Positions 1 to 8,798 of a stretch of DNA of 64,000 nucleotides are shown here, piece after piece. The stretch is from Gonocerus acuteangulatus (lineage: Eukaryota; Arthropoda; Insecta; Hemiptera; Coreidae): contig OX328123.1 in assembly GCA_946811695.1 (NCBI GenBank), positions 152,543,840 through 152,607,839 on the forward strand. Direction: 5' to 3'. The notes under the pieces were generated by a model. That model saw only the letters and a program-made list of their open reading frames with translations. It made no database searches and had not been told where the DNA came from. The first letter of the stretch is position 1, and every line of letters starts with the position of its first letter. The position numbers and the translations under genes are program-made.

Positions 1-59
1 CTATCGGTAGGTATTAGCACCATTTCCCCCCCTTAATATCTTCAAAACAGTTAAGAAAT

Positions 60-524
60 CGTGGGAAGTACGATTTAACCATTCAAAAGCTTACTAAATT
101 CTCTAAAAAAAAAGATTCTGAAGCAAATTTCGATGGGGCAATGTCAGTCGGAGAAGTAAGTGCTTAAAACTACGAAAGTGTTAGTTTTGTTATTTTAAAC
201 GGGTTTTTGCCACTGTTTACCTCACTTTTGTTTTTTAAGTTTATTTAACGGTGGAATGAGTATTTCATTAAAGCTGAGAAAATAAGAATCATATTGGTAA
301 TAGAGTTTTCCTAGAGTGAGCGTCGCGATGACGGGAGAGTCCCATCCGTTTAGAAAACTGTCAGTTTCCATATGTGGCTCTTTAAGCTTCCTTCTCTTTG
401 AGATTTTATTTTATATTTTTAACGACAGATCAAAACCTACCGATAGCTGCTACTATTCCTTTACTAATCGCACTTCGGATAAGAACGGAACCGCGCTAAG
501 ATGATGCAGTTCCTGCGAGTCGGA
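60..524 (-). repeat. dispersed repeat R3, partial copy
   Basis: This stretch matches, in reverse orientation, blocks near 24170-24250, 59000-59110 and 51480-51980. Shared landmarks are the AGCTTACTAAATTCTCT segment and the terminal block GGAACCGCGCTAAGATG followed by GCAGTTCCTGCGA at 488-519. A short ORF at 316-504 has no recognisable protein. I treat this as non-coding repeat. Confidence 0.6.
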
Positions 525-530
525 AGTTCT

Positions 531-721
531 ATTTTTTTTTTTTTTTTTTTTTTTATTTTTTTTACGGCGCATCTACATCTAGGTCATTAGCGCCGACATC
601 CAGGGTGCAGCGAGGAATTTTACCAGCGATCCGTGGGATGATAAAACTCCTGCCGGAGGTTGGGAATCGAACCCACCATCTCCCGCTTATGAATCCAAGG
701 CACTAGCCATTAGACCACGGG
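531..721 (-). mobile_element. tRNA-derived SINE, split by the Polinton
   Basis: Read on the minus strand, this begins with a tRNA-like head. It has an A box (TGGTCTAATGG, 707-717) and a B box (GGTTCGATTCC, 663-673), then an unrelated body and a poly(A) tail (the T run at 531-560). The cloverleaf does not close: the acceptor and anticodon stems do not pair. It is therefore a SINE head or tRNA relic rather than a working tRNA. Its first seven bases lie on the far side of the Polinton at 16554-16560. Confidence 0.75.
716..721. repeat. 6-bp target site duplication, left copy
   Basis: CACGGG sits immediately outside the left terminal repeat and is repeated at 16554-16559 outside the right one. 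Six-bp duplications are the norm for Maverick/Polinton integration. Confidence 0.93.
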
Positions 722-996
722 AGTAGAGGGATAATAGGGTTTCTGGCGCAGTCTTCAAAATTCCCTATTTCCCCGAAAAAACCTGATCATCGATTTTTGT
801 AGGATTTTTCATTTTTATCTCAAACATCTAATTTATTTAAAAAAATATACATTTTCTAACATATTTCTTTAAAACCTAACAAATAAAAAAAAATACATAT
901 TTTTAACATATTTCTTTAAAACGATACAAAAATTGGGATCACCCCCAAAAAGTAAAAATATTATATAATTAATTTAATTATTATTTCCATTTGTTA
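722..996 (+). repeat. Polinton left terminal inverted repeat
   Basis: 275 bp, apparently identical to the reverse complement of 16279-16553, including a 9-base A run. It contains two copies of a 19-base word, TAACATATTTCTTTAAAAC, at 857-875 and 904-922, spaced 47 bp apart. These iterons may be binding sites for the integrase or replication proteins, but that is inference. Confidence 0.95.
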
Positions 997-1922
<926 letters not shown>

Positions 1923-3131
1923 CTAAACTTCTAATATATCGTTTTTAAGAAAATCGTATCTAATTTTTTTCTCAGATAAAATAACCACGTATATATTTGT
2001 ACCTCCAGGAACTACATTATGAAAATCAACATTCAGAATAATATTATTTTTACTATTTGAAATATTAATTGGTCCTTTTCTAACATCTATTACATATAAA
2101 GGTCTATTTTTTATGAAATCATCAGGACCATAAAGCATATTCATATTTCCGATATAAGACCTTTTATAATCTTTATACATATCATATAATAATGAATAAT
2201 TGTTCTCTTTAATATCTAAATTTAACATTTCTTCCGGATAATATGTTTCATTAATTTTAACTCTAATATTTCTAACATCAACATGGTCAAATTTAGAAGG
2301 ATCTTTCTTTTGATCATTTCTTCTCGATGTTTGGAATCCTACAATTATGAATTTCGGTTTATCAATGTTCCTATAAATATTAGTTATATCAAAACTTAAA
2401 TTTGATCCCATAATACCAGTTTTTTCAATACACTCCCAAGTTTTAAATACAAATTCTTGTGTTCCACCAAACTTGTCCATCTCATTAATTAATTCAATTT
2501 TTGAAGGTGTTGAATACTCTATGATAGGAACACGTAAATAAAAATCAATTATTGTAATTTTACCTGTAGGTGCATAAGACTTTCCATCTGCTTGAAGTGA
2601 TAGAAAAATCCCGTCATCATCAGTGTTTCTAAGAAATGTTATTAAAAATCCTCCTTTGTATATTGGTATGTTTATACCTCCAAAATATCCTAATCCTAAA
2701 TCGTTTAAGGTTCCACAATAATTAAATTTTCCGTATTTATGATCACATTTCACTGCACCATTCATTTTAGACAAAGTTTCATCTTGAGACAGTGATATCG
2801 TATGTTTTACAGTACTTATAATACCTGGATCTTCAATTCTATCAATTAATTTGTTATGTTTTTTTACTTCTATACTTCGAAATAAGAAAGGAATAAAATT
2901 ATCTATTAATTTAGTTCCCGAATTCATACCATAGTGTTCACCATCTTTAGCATTGAAAGAACCTGAAATAACAAACTGAAAATGGGAACTTAAAAAATTA
3001 TCACCAACATCGATTAAGAATTCTATTCTCTGATTTTCTTTATTAAAATTCAATTCGGTATTATTCGATGGGAAAAAATGTTTAAATTGTTGTTTTTCTA
3101 TATTAGGATTATATTTTGAATACATCTCCAT
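1923..3131 (-). CDS. MCP: Polinton major capsid protein (double jelly-roll)
   Basis: A 402-aa protein that I assign to the Polinton/adintovirus hexon-like capsid family. Support comes from its length, its beta-rich composition and a conserved C-terminal pattern: a V-R-N-I-R-V strand near residue 285, N-E-T-Y-Y-P-E-E, an L-Y-D-M-Y helix, then P-L-Y-V-I-D-V near 345 and a terminal P-G-G-T-N-I-Y-V-V strand. In this family it trimerises to form the icosahedral shell. The start is chosen because ATG lies in a TAATAAATGG box (3128-3137) shared by many genes of the element. It is the last gene of the minus-strand block, after the protease and two accessory proteins. The frame is fully open. Family assignment is from recognition of the pattern, not from a search. 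Confidence 0.82.
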   Translation of the reverse strand: MEMYSKYNPNIEKQQFKHFFPSNNTELNFNKENQRIEFLIDVGDNFLSSHFQFVISGSFNAKDGEHYGMNSGTKLIDNFIPFLFRSIEVKKHNKLIDRIEDPGIISTVKHTISLSQDETLSKMNGAVKCDHKYGKFNYCGTLNDLGLGYFGGINIPIYKGGFLITFLRNTDDDGIFLSLQADGKSYAPTGKITIIDFYLRVPIIEYSTPSKIELINEMDKFGGTQEFVFKTWECIEKTGIMGSNLSFDITNIYRNIDKPKFIIVGFQTSRRNDQKKDPSKFDHVDVRNIRVKINETYYPEEMLNLDIKENNYSLLYDMYKDYKRSYIGNMNMLYGPDDFIKNRPLYVIDVRKGPINISNSKNNIILNVDFHNVVPGGTNIYVVILSEKKIRYDFLKNDILEV

Positions 3132-3182
3132 TTATTAAGATAAAAAATCGTTATAATTTAAAAACTAGTTTATAATTATTAG

Positions 3183-3203
3183 ACCCCGTCTCAGTGACGA
3201 GGT
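3183..3203 (-). terminator. intergenic hairpin
   Basis: An 8-bp stem with one mismatch (ACCCCGTC with GACGAGGT) around a 5-nt loop. It lies 9 nt past the stop of the minus-strand gene at 3212 and before the capsid start. A role in 3'-end formation is inferred by analogy with intergenic hairpins of large DNA viruses. Confidence 0.4.
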
Positions 3204-3211
3204 TTGAAAAT

Positions 3212-3643
3212 TTAAAAAACATAATTTATTAATGAAGGTACAGTATCAACATTAAATCTATTTTTATAATATTTCGAAAATTCTTCATAATGTTCTTGTT
3301 TAAATTCATTTGATATATCAGTTCTTTCGAAAATTATTATCCAATTAACCAAATGTTTATATTTTATTAAAGTATCTGGAGAAAACTTTTGATAAAAAGA
3401 CATAATGTTCCAATCAAATAATGAGTAATAAAACTCGATCTTTTGTTCATCAATTTTCTGATATCTCGAAATGATTTTCCAATCTATTTTATTTGAAAAC
3501 ATTCCTAATTCTTCTAATTTAAACGGATGGTATTGTGAAACAAGTTTCCAATTTAATTTATTCTGAAATACAATTAAAAATTCTGTTGTTAAACCAGGAA
3601 ATGAAGATATTTCATCCCAATCATTATTTTGTGTTGTCTCCAT
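3212..3643 (-). CDS. W-x-x-x-S repeat protein, unknown function
   Basis: 143 aa built from at least three 21-23-residue repeats. Each pairs a W-K/N-I/L-I/V/M-S-x-Y-x core (residues about 32, 55 and 78) with a following amphipathic helix. The pattern resembles tandem repeat proteins known from giant viruses and some protists, whose function is unknown. The ATG sits in a TTAATAAATGG context at 3640-3650, as for the neighbouring capsid gene. It lies between the coiled-coil gene and the capsid gene in the structural block, so a virion or assembly role is possible. I do not assign an enzymatic function. Confidence 0.7.
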   Translation of the reverse strand: METTQNNDWDEISSFPGLTTEFLIVFQNKLNWKLVSQYHPFKLEELGMFSNKIDWKIISRYQKIDEQKIEFYYSLFDWNIMSFYQKFSPDTLIKYKHLVNWIIIFERTDISNEFKQEHYEEFSKYYKNRFNVDTVPSLINYVF

Positions 3644-3759
3644 TTATTAAGAAAAAAATCTTTTTAATTTTCAAAATTGTCACCACTTTAGGAAATAATA
3701 TTATTCGGAAGGTAAAGCAATATAATGAAGTTCTCTTCGCAGTTCTGATACTTTTGTGT

Positions 3760-4512
3760 TTAATTTTTTCTTATTATTTCTATTTCTTTAAGAAATTCTT
3801 CTTTCGTTATGTTTTTTTCCAGTTCTTCTATTTTATTGTTTAAATCTTTCATAAATTGTTCTACTTGTGGGTAATAACCATTATATAAAGTGTCAGAAAA
3901 TATTTGAAGATGTTTTTCTAACTCTGTTTCTGTCAAATATTCTTCCATTTTGTTCTTTATATCACTATCAACTTGTACTGGTATAACATCACTAATTAAA
4001 TCCTGAGTGAGTTTTTTCATCTTTTCATCTAAATCTTCTTTAGTTGTATATTCAAATAATTTCTCATCGATGATCTCTTCAAATTCTTTTGTATCAGTTG
4101 TTCTTTTATCTCTTTTATTTTCATTAATTGCCTTCTCTATCATCGTTTTCACTTGTTTCATAATAACTACATCATTATTATCTCTTCCTTCTGAAACACT
4201 GACAAGTCTTTTTTTATTAAAACCAATATAACTTTTAGTAAATGTAAACAATGAACCGATAATTTCATCAACTTTTACTTTTAATTCATTCTTTAATTTA
4301 TTATTAAAATCATTTTTTAAATCATTCTTTAATTTATTTTCATCATCTTTTAATTTTGTTTGGAATGTTGAGAATTCTGTTCTAAAAGAATTTGAAAGTT
4401 CATTTACAATATCACTTTTTAATTTCGTTTCATCAATATCGCCAGATTCCGGAAAAACAATTTGATTTCCTAAAACATCAAATTTTAAAATAACTCTTGA
4501 ATAAGATTCCAT
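3760..4512 (-). CDS. coiled-coil protein, unknown function
   Basis: 250 aa, highly charged (K/E/D-rich), with predicted long coiled coils around residues 45-80 and 115-250. A short beta-like N-terminus (V-I-L-K-F-D-V-L-G-N) precedes them. No catalytic motif is visible. Its start overlaps the 3' end of the protease gene by 28 nt, so translation from the same transcript is likely. Such genes in Polintons are often minor structural or fibre-like proteins. That is an inference from position and composition only. Confidence 0.65.
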   Translation of the reverse strand: MESYSRVILKFDVLGNQIVFPESGDIDETKLKSDIVNELSNSFRTEFSTFQTKLKDDENKLKNDLKNDFNNKLKNELKVKVDEIIGSLFTFTKSYIGFNKKRLVSVSEGRDNNDVVIMKQVKTMIEKAINENKRDKRTTDTKEFEEIIDEKLFEYTTKEDLDEKMKKLTQDLISDVIPVQVDSDIKNKMEEYLTETELEKHLQIFSDTLYNGYYPQVEQFMKDLNNKIEELEKNITKEEFLKEIEIIRKN

Positions 4513-4832
4513 TTCTTTCTATTTATTATATTTAAAATTTCATTAAAATCCATATCTTTAGAAAACATTTTAAGAACTAACAAACATAAATGTCCACAAA
4601 TAGGTGGATCATTAATTTCTTGAAGTCTGTCTTCATTATATATTAAATTATCTTTTCCCAAATATATAACTAATTCCTTTGATGGATGTAAGTTTCCATA
4701 TGAATTAAAATAATATTTTTTATTTCCATTTTTATAATAAGAAACCCAGTGAGTACCATTTCCGAAAGAATTATCAATGTTTACAATTCCACACTCAATA
4801 TTTCTAGGATGTTTCGGAAGTTCATCTTTCAT
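4485..4832 (-). CDS. PRO: adenain-like cysteine protease
   Basis: 115 aa from the first ATG. The catalytic His lies in G-T-H-W (H28) and the nucleophile in I-C-G-H-L-C (C79), with Q71 upstream as a likely oxyanion residue, as in adenovirus-type (C5) proteases that mature capsid proteins. The position normally holding the acidic triad member carries Asn (F-N-S-Y-G, N43). The frame stays open upstream of the ATG to about 4907. That extension (4833-4907) looks like the family N-terminus but has no ATG and runs into the A12 tract that ends the upstream gene. The true start may therefore depend on frameshifting or slippage, or the gene may have lost its start. It overlaps the coiled-coil gene at its 3' end. 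Confidence 0.85.
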   Translation of the reverse strand: MKDELPKHPRNIECGIVNIDNSFGNGTHWVSYYKNGNKKYYFNSYGNLHPSKELVIYLGKDNLIYNEDRLQEINDPPICGHLCLLVLKMFSKDMDFNEILNIINRKKWNLIQELF

Positions 4833-4903
4833 AAAAACTCCTCTAAAATGTTTTATGTTTAACTTCTTAACGATATTCTCGATATCAAAATTAGATAAAG
4901 GAG

Positions 4904-5320
4904 TTATTTTTTTTTTTTAACTGTTACAAGTTTTCCTCCCTGTTTCTTTTCCATTTCTTTATTATGTCTTGTTTGTTCTTCTATTAGTTTATCTTTATAT
5001 CTTTTATCAATAACCGAGCTTGCAATAGAACTTGCTCCACTCGCTAAAGCAGCTAAAGCTCCTAATCCTGCAAAAATTAAAGGAAGTATTCCACCATCTT
5101 TTTCATTTTCTCTTAATTGTTTATATGTTAATTTAATTCTAGTTCCCTTTCCGTCTTTAGCATTTCTGTTAATCTTATCGATCTGTCTTTGAGTTAACAA
5201 AATTGAATTATTTCCTTTTTTTGTATCGATTGTAACATCAGTTTTCTTTTTTACAGCACCAATAATTTTAGATTTTTGACCTTCCGTTAGTGAAATTTTA
5301 AAAGGTTTATACTCACTCAT
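4904..5320 (-). CDS. basic pVI/pX-like virion protein
   Basis: 138 aa, Lys-rich at both ends, with a Gly/Ala/Leu hydrophobic segment at residues about 76-98 (G-G-I-L-P-L-I-F-A-G-L-G-A). The N-terminus follows a pattern I recognise from Polinton and adintovirus proteins: K-P-F-K-I-S-L-T-x-G-Q, then L-T-x-x-Q-I-D-K-I. Those are compared with adenovirus core or membrane-lytic proteins. Placement directly upstream of the protease fits a protease substrate. It ends in four Lys codons made by a run of 12 A on the coding strand, followed by TAA. The start has a TATAAATTAAAGAAAATGAG context rather than the TAATAAATGG box. Confidence 0.65.
   Translation of the reverse strand: MSEYKPFKISLTEGQKSKIIGAVKKKTDVTIDTKKGNNSILLTQRQIDKINRNAKDGKGTRIKLTYKQLRENEKDGGILPLIFAGLGALAALASGASSIASSVIDKRYKDKLIEEQTRHNKEMEKKQGGKLVTVKKKK
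4907..4918 (-). promoter_or_regulatory. A12 homopolymer, possible frameshift/slippage site
   Basis: Twelve A on the coding strand, immediately before the TAA of the upstream gene. A change of frame here would pass into the protease frame, which is open through the tract. Homopolymers of this kind can direct ribosomal or polymerase slippage. Simple length mutation is the alternative. Confidence 0.45.
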
Positions 5321-5377
5321 TTTCTTTAATTTATAATGAATAAAAAAGAATATAAATTCTTTCTACTGGAAATTTTT

Positions 5378-5407
5378 GCAGGATTTAAAAATGTTCGTTT
5401 CTAATAA
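5378..5407 (+). promoter_or_regulatory. extended start-site motif of the BRO gene
   Basis: GCAGGATTTAAAAA followed by a TTC-R-TTTCTAATAA block ending exactly at the ATG. Near-identical copies precede the polymerase gene (11731) and the OB-like gene (15871), with a variant at 11254. Confidence 0.7.
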
Positions 5408-6199
5408 ATGGAGGGGATTCTAAATATTCTGAACAACAAACTTAACTATAATAATAAAGAAATATTTATGATTTTAGATGAAAATAACGATCCTTGGTTT
5501 AAAGCTAGAGATATTGCTGAATTATTAGAGTATAAAAAAATAACCAAAGCATATAATCTTGTTGATGAAGAACATAAAACAAATCTAAATCTTATTTTAG
5601 AAGGGTGCTCCTTAGAAGAGCACTCTTCAAATATGCAAGCACATACTATTTTTATTAACGAATTAGGTTTATATTCTTTGATTATGAAATCGAAATTACC
5701 TCAAGCAAAAGAATTTCAAAAATGGGTTTACAATGTTATCAAAACAATTAGAAAAACAGGGGAGTATAAATTGAAGGAAGAATTATACAGTAAAGACAAA
5801 ATTATAAAAAAGAAAGATGAAAAAATTGAAAATTTAAATAATAAAATAACAAATATCAAATCTGATGTTGTACCTAAAACTAAAGATGAAAAATTAAGAC
5901 ATTTTTTCCTATTATTTAAGTTAAACGACTATGAATGTGAATATAGTTATTATGTTATAAGATGTCAAAAAGTATATTTAAAAAGAGCTGTTGATAAAAT
6001 AGTTTTAGAACATCAAGATTGTGAGGAGATAATAAAATTCTATGATCCAAATAGTGTTAATTTATATTCTAGAATAAAAGAAAAATTAAAAAATGATTTA
6101 GAATTTCATGGTAATTATTTTAGAATAAATAATGAAGAATTTAGTGAGGAATATCTAATTATAAAAATAGAGGAATTACACAGTGAAAAAGAAATTTAA
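5408..6199 (+). CDS. BRO-N domain protein with DUF3627-like C-terminus
   Basis: 263 aa. Residues about 17-115 form a BRO-N DNA-binding domain, with W-F-K-A-R-D-I-A-x-L-L-x-Y near 30 and E-L-G-L-Y-S-L-I near 86. A Lys-rich coiled coil follows (118-155), then a C-terminal domain that I recognise as DUF3627-like (162-258, with Y-Y-V-I-R-C-Q and N-S-V-N-L-Y-x-R-I). BRO proteins are widespread in insect DNA viruses and are thought to bind nucleic acid and modulate expression. The gene carries the extended GCAGGATTTAAAAA start motif, like the polymerase gene, suggesting an early or regulatory class. Its stop overlaps the convergent integrase stop by 3 nt. Acquisition from a large insect DNA virus, or the reverse, is possible. 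Confidence 0.88.
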   Translation: MEGILNILNNKLNYNNKEIFMILDENNDPWFKARDIAELLEYKKITKAYNLVDEEHKTNLNLILEGCSLEEHSSNMQAHTIFINELGLYSLIMKSKLPQAKEFQKWVYNVIKTIRKTGEYKLKEELYSKDKIIKKKDEKIENLNNKITNIKSDVVPKTKDEKLRHFFLLFKLNDYECEYSYYVIRCQKVYLKRAVDKIVLEHQDCEEIIKFYDPNSVNLYSRIKEKLKNDLEFHGNYFRINNEEFSEEYLIIKIEELHSEKEI

Positions 6200-7137
6200 T
6201 TCACAACATTTTTTTTATTTATCCAAGTATTATGTGAATTATCAAAACCTAACCATTTGACATAAACTTTATCCCCTTTTCTTTTTAAAACCTTTTCAAC
6301 AAGATAATCATGTGGATATTTGGTTTTCATTAATTCTTCTTTATAAAATCTACCTTCGATTTCTTCTTCCTTCAAATCTTTTAATTTATAAGTAATAGGA
6401 ATGGAATTTATTATTTTATTTATTTTGAAAACTTCAGTAGACCAGTTAGGTGTATATCCTTTTTCAAATATTCCTTTATATTTACTTATCCTTACATAAT
6501 CGTTTAATTTAAATTTTGGTTTTTCATTTTTAACATTGTTATCATTATAAATATTCATTAATACTTCTTCTCCATTTTTCTTATTAACTCCTATAGGTTT
6601 CATTTTTATAGTTCTATGATAGGAATTATTATATTCTTTAATTAAGTCATCTAAAATATCTATCCATTTATATGATCCTCTCTTAGAAAATTCTTTCCAC
6701 ATTTTTTCTTTTAAAGTTCTATTAAATCTTTCTACTATAGCAGATTTTATTTCACTATAACTAGAATAATGATTGATATTATATTCTTTCATTAAATTCT
6801 GAAATTCTTTATTATAAAATTCTTTTCCGTTATCCGTTTGTAAATTTTTTGGTTTATTTTTATCGTTCAATATACTTTTTAATGCTTCAGTCACTAATTT
6901 ACCAGTTTTATCTTTAACAGGAATTGCCCAAGAAACTTTAGAAAATGTATCTATTACAGTTAAAATATATTTAAATCCTTTATTAATTTTTGATATTCCT
7001 TTTAAACTTCCAGTATTCATCTCAACTAAATCAGATTGCCACAGGTCATTTATTCCTCGAGTTATAATTTTTGTTCTTTCAAAATTTCTTCTAACCGGTT
7101 TATGAATTTCTTCAATTATTCCTTCTTTTACACTCAT
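6196..7137 (-). CDS. INT: retroviral-type integrase with chromodomain
   Basis: 313 aa. A DDE catalytic core runs from about residue 30: D36 (W-Q-S-D-L-V-E-M), D102 (Q-T-D-N-G-K-E-F) and E136 (A-I-V-E-R-F-N-R), with 33 residues between the last two. A C-terminal chromodomain covers about 273-313 (Y-L-V-E-K-V-L, then V-K-W-L-G-F and T-W-I). It catalyses insertion of the linear element DNA, producing the 6-bp duplication seen here, and the chromodomain may steer it to chromatin marks. No classical HHCC zinc motif is encoded in this ORF. The 52-aa zinc ribbon encoded just upstream overlaps it by 4 nt (ATGA). The proteins are probably translated from one transcript. Confidence 0.95.
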   Translation of the reverse strand: MSVKEGIIEEIHKPVRRNFERTKIITRGINDLWQSDLVEMNTGSLKGISKINKGFKYILTVIDTFSKVSWAIPVKDKTGKLVTEALKSILNDKNKPKNLQTDNGKEFYNKEFQNLMKEYNINHYSSYSEIKSAIVERFNRTLKEKMWKEFSKRGSYKWIDILDDLIKEYNNSYHRTIKMKPIGVNKKNGEEVLMNIYNDNNVKNEKPKFKLNDYVRISKYKGIFEKGYTPNWSTEVFKINKIINSIPITYKLKDLKEEEIEGRFYKEELMKTKYPHDYLVEKVLKRKGDKVYVKWLGFDNSHNTWINKKNVVN

Positions 7138-7292
7138 TTCTTTTTCATTTTTTGACCTAAAAAAGTATTCTTTTTACTTCCACAAATTTCACAAATTCCT
7201 TTACCCATGAGTTTTCCATTTTTAGAAGTTTCTTCATGATAATTCTTACTTTCTGTTTGTTTTTTACACTTTACACAATATATAAGTACCAT
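7134..7292 (-). CDS. small zinc-ribbon protein (DUF5679-like)
   Basis: 52 aa. Two CxxC pairs, Y-C-V-K-C (C6, C9) and I-C-E-I-C (C34, C37), flank a K-N-G-K-x-M-x-K-G core. This is the pattern of the small viral zinc-ribbon family known as DUF5679, seen in many large DNA viruses and Polintons. Its function is unknown; nucleic-acid binding is likely. The start is in a TAATAAATGG box. The stop overlaps the integrase ATG (ATGA), implying translational coupling or reinitiation. Confidence 0.8.
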   Translation of the reverse strand: MVLIYCVKCKKQTESKNYHEETSKNGKLMGKGICEICGSKKNTFLGQKMKKK

Positions 7293-7309
7293 TTATTATA
7301 GGATAAAAT

Positions 7310-7987
7310 CTAGTCTTTAAAATAGATAAATTTCTCTAGTTTATGGATATACTTTCCATTGTTTAATTTATTATATGTATTTATCGATAGAAAACCATAA
7401 TCATCCTCCCAACAATCATTACAAATTTTTTTAAAAATATCAAAGGATGAAAAATCACTTCCAGCAAAATCTTTATATATCATTTCAGTGTAATGAAGAG
7501 ATTGTTTAAAAGAACAAATAAAATTAACATTATTTCTAATAAACTTTCTATCAACTTTACTATAACATTGACTTAAATAAATACAAGAAATATTTTTATG
7601 TCTACCTCTAACAAAATATTCATTAATTTTTTCATGATTTTCAAATATAATATCATCAAAGATAACTAAACTATTCGGTTCACAAGTATCTACATTTTCC
7701 ATTTCTTCAATATCATTATAAAAACACCCTACATCCTCTCCTATTTTATTTCCAATATCACTAAACAACTCAATCATTTCTTGATAAATATCTTGATCTA
7801 AAGATTTACTACATACATATAATTTAGAATAATCTAACCAATCTCCATAAATAAAATTTGTTAATAAAGTTGTTTTTCCAGAACCACTACTACCGATAAT
7901 TATACATCTTAATGGTAATGGAAAAGGTTTATTGTTAGTCTTATTTTTATCTTCGTGGTAAATTTTTATACGATACTTTTTTTCCAT
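7310..7987 (-). CDS. ATPase: FtsK/HerA-type genome packaging ATPase
   Basis: 225 aa. Walker A G-S-S-G-S-G-K-T spans residues 32-39 and Walker B L-V-I-F-D-D spans about 107-112. The sensor-like S-Q-C-Y near 148 and the overall length match A32-like packaging ATPases of Polintons, virophages and NCLDVs. It would pump the linear DNA into procapsids. It lies head-to-head with the penton gene with only 24 bp between the start codons. That AT-rich gap (TATAAATA and TTTATATAA) must serve both directions. Confidence 0.94.
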   Translation of the reverse strand: MEKKYRIKIYHEDKNKTNNKPFPLPLRCIIIGSSGSGKTTLLTNFIYGDWLDYSKLYVCSKSLDQDIYQEMIELFSDIGNKIGEDVGCFYNDIEEMENVDTCEPNSLVIFDDIIFENHEKINEYFVRGRHKNISCIYLSQCYSKVDRKFIRNNVNFICSFKQSLHYTEMIYKDFAGSDFSSFDIFKKICNDCWEDDYGFLSINTYNKLNNGKYIHKLEKFIYFKD

Positions 7988-8011
7988 TATAAATAGAGTA
8001 ATTTATATAAG
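7988..8011. promoter_or_regulatory. 24-bp divergent promoter between ATPase and penton genes
   Basis: Only A/T-rich sequence with TATAAATAG on one side and TTATATAA on the other separates the two start codons. 5' leaders must be very short, or the promoters overlap the opposite gene. Confidence 0.5.
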
Positions 8012-8734
8012 ATGAAATTGTTAAAAATAACTGGTAAAACTTCTAAGTTGACTTTGAAATTAGCACATCCAATATTTCTAGACGAAAATATAAATTATAA
8101 AATAGGTCTTGTTGGTTTTTATTCGGATAATAACATTCCTAACATACAATAAGATTCATTCATTTCATTCGATATTAATAAATCAAGAAAACATATTAAA
8201 ATTGAAAAAGGATTTTGGAGTTTAAAAGAAATCGATAACTTAATAAAGAAAGAACTTACAAACGAAAAGTTCTATATAAAAAGTAATAATTATGGAAAAG
8301 TAAAAATATTTTCACCATATCCATTTGATTTGGACGTTAATCTTAAAAACATTTTTGGTTTCGAAATACCAACTAAAAATGAAATTTCAACAGATTATGC
8401 AAGTAACACAGTACATGTTGGAAAATTCAGACCTAAATTAAGACCTTTTGATGTTATCGAAATTCATTGTAATTTAGTCGAATCTAGTTTAGTGAGTCAT
8501 TCTTCTAATGAACACATACATGAAGAAACTGATTTAGTATATAGTTTTTTCCCGAATGTTCCTTTTGAATCAAAGATTTCAGAAAAACCCTTAGAAATTG
8601 TTTATGTTCCAATTAGAAACGATATTCATAAAATTCAAAAAATAAATGTAACTATTAGGAATGAAAGACATGAATTATTAAATAATGAAAATGTTAATAA
8701 TATTATATATTTAAGTCTGATTCATGACAAATAA
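8012..8734 (+). pseudogene. penton / minor capsid (single jelly-roll) gene with an in-frame stop
   Basis: The frame starting at ATG 8012 is open to 8734 apart from a single TAA at 8150-8152 (codon 47). The full frame would be about 240 codons. The downstream part has the Polinton penton pattern: S-P-Y-P-F-D-L, F-G-F-E, R-P-F-D-V-I-E-I-H-C-N-L-V-E, Y-S-F-F-P-N-V-P-F, then I-Y-L-S-L near the end. The next ATG in frame (8330) would lose 106 residues. No other lesion is visible, so the mutation is recent, a sequencing error, or read through. Penton proteins fill the vertices of the capsid, so this copy alone probably could not build normal virions. Confidence 0.85.
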
Positions 8735-8798
8735 ACTTAACGAAATGTTAAACATAGTTAAATCTAGTTAAACCGTTCTGAACTTTTTAATATAATAA

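Noticed and set aside
663..721. Functional tRNA gene on the minus strand
   Set aside because: No closing acceptor stem or anticodon stem. A body and poly(A) tail follow, so it is a SINE.
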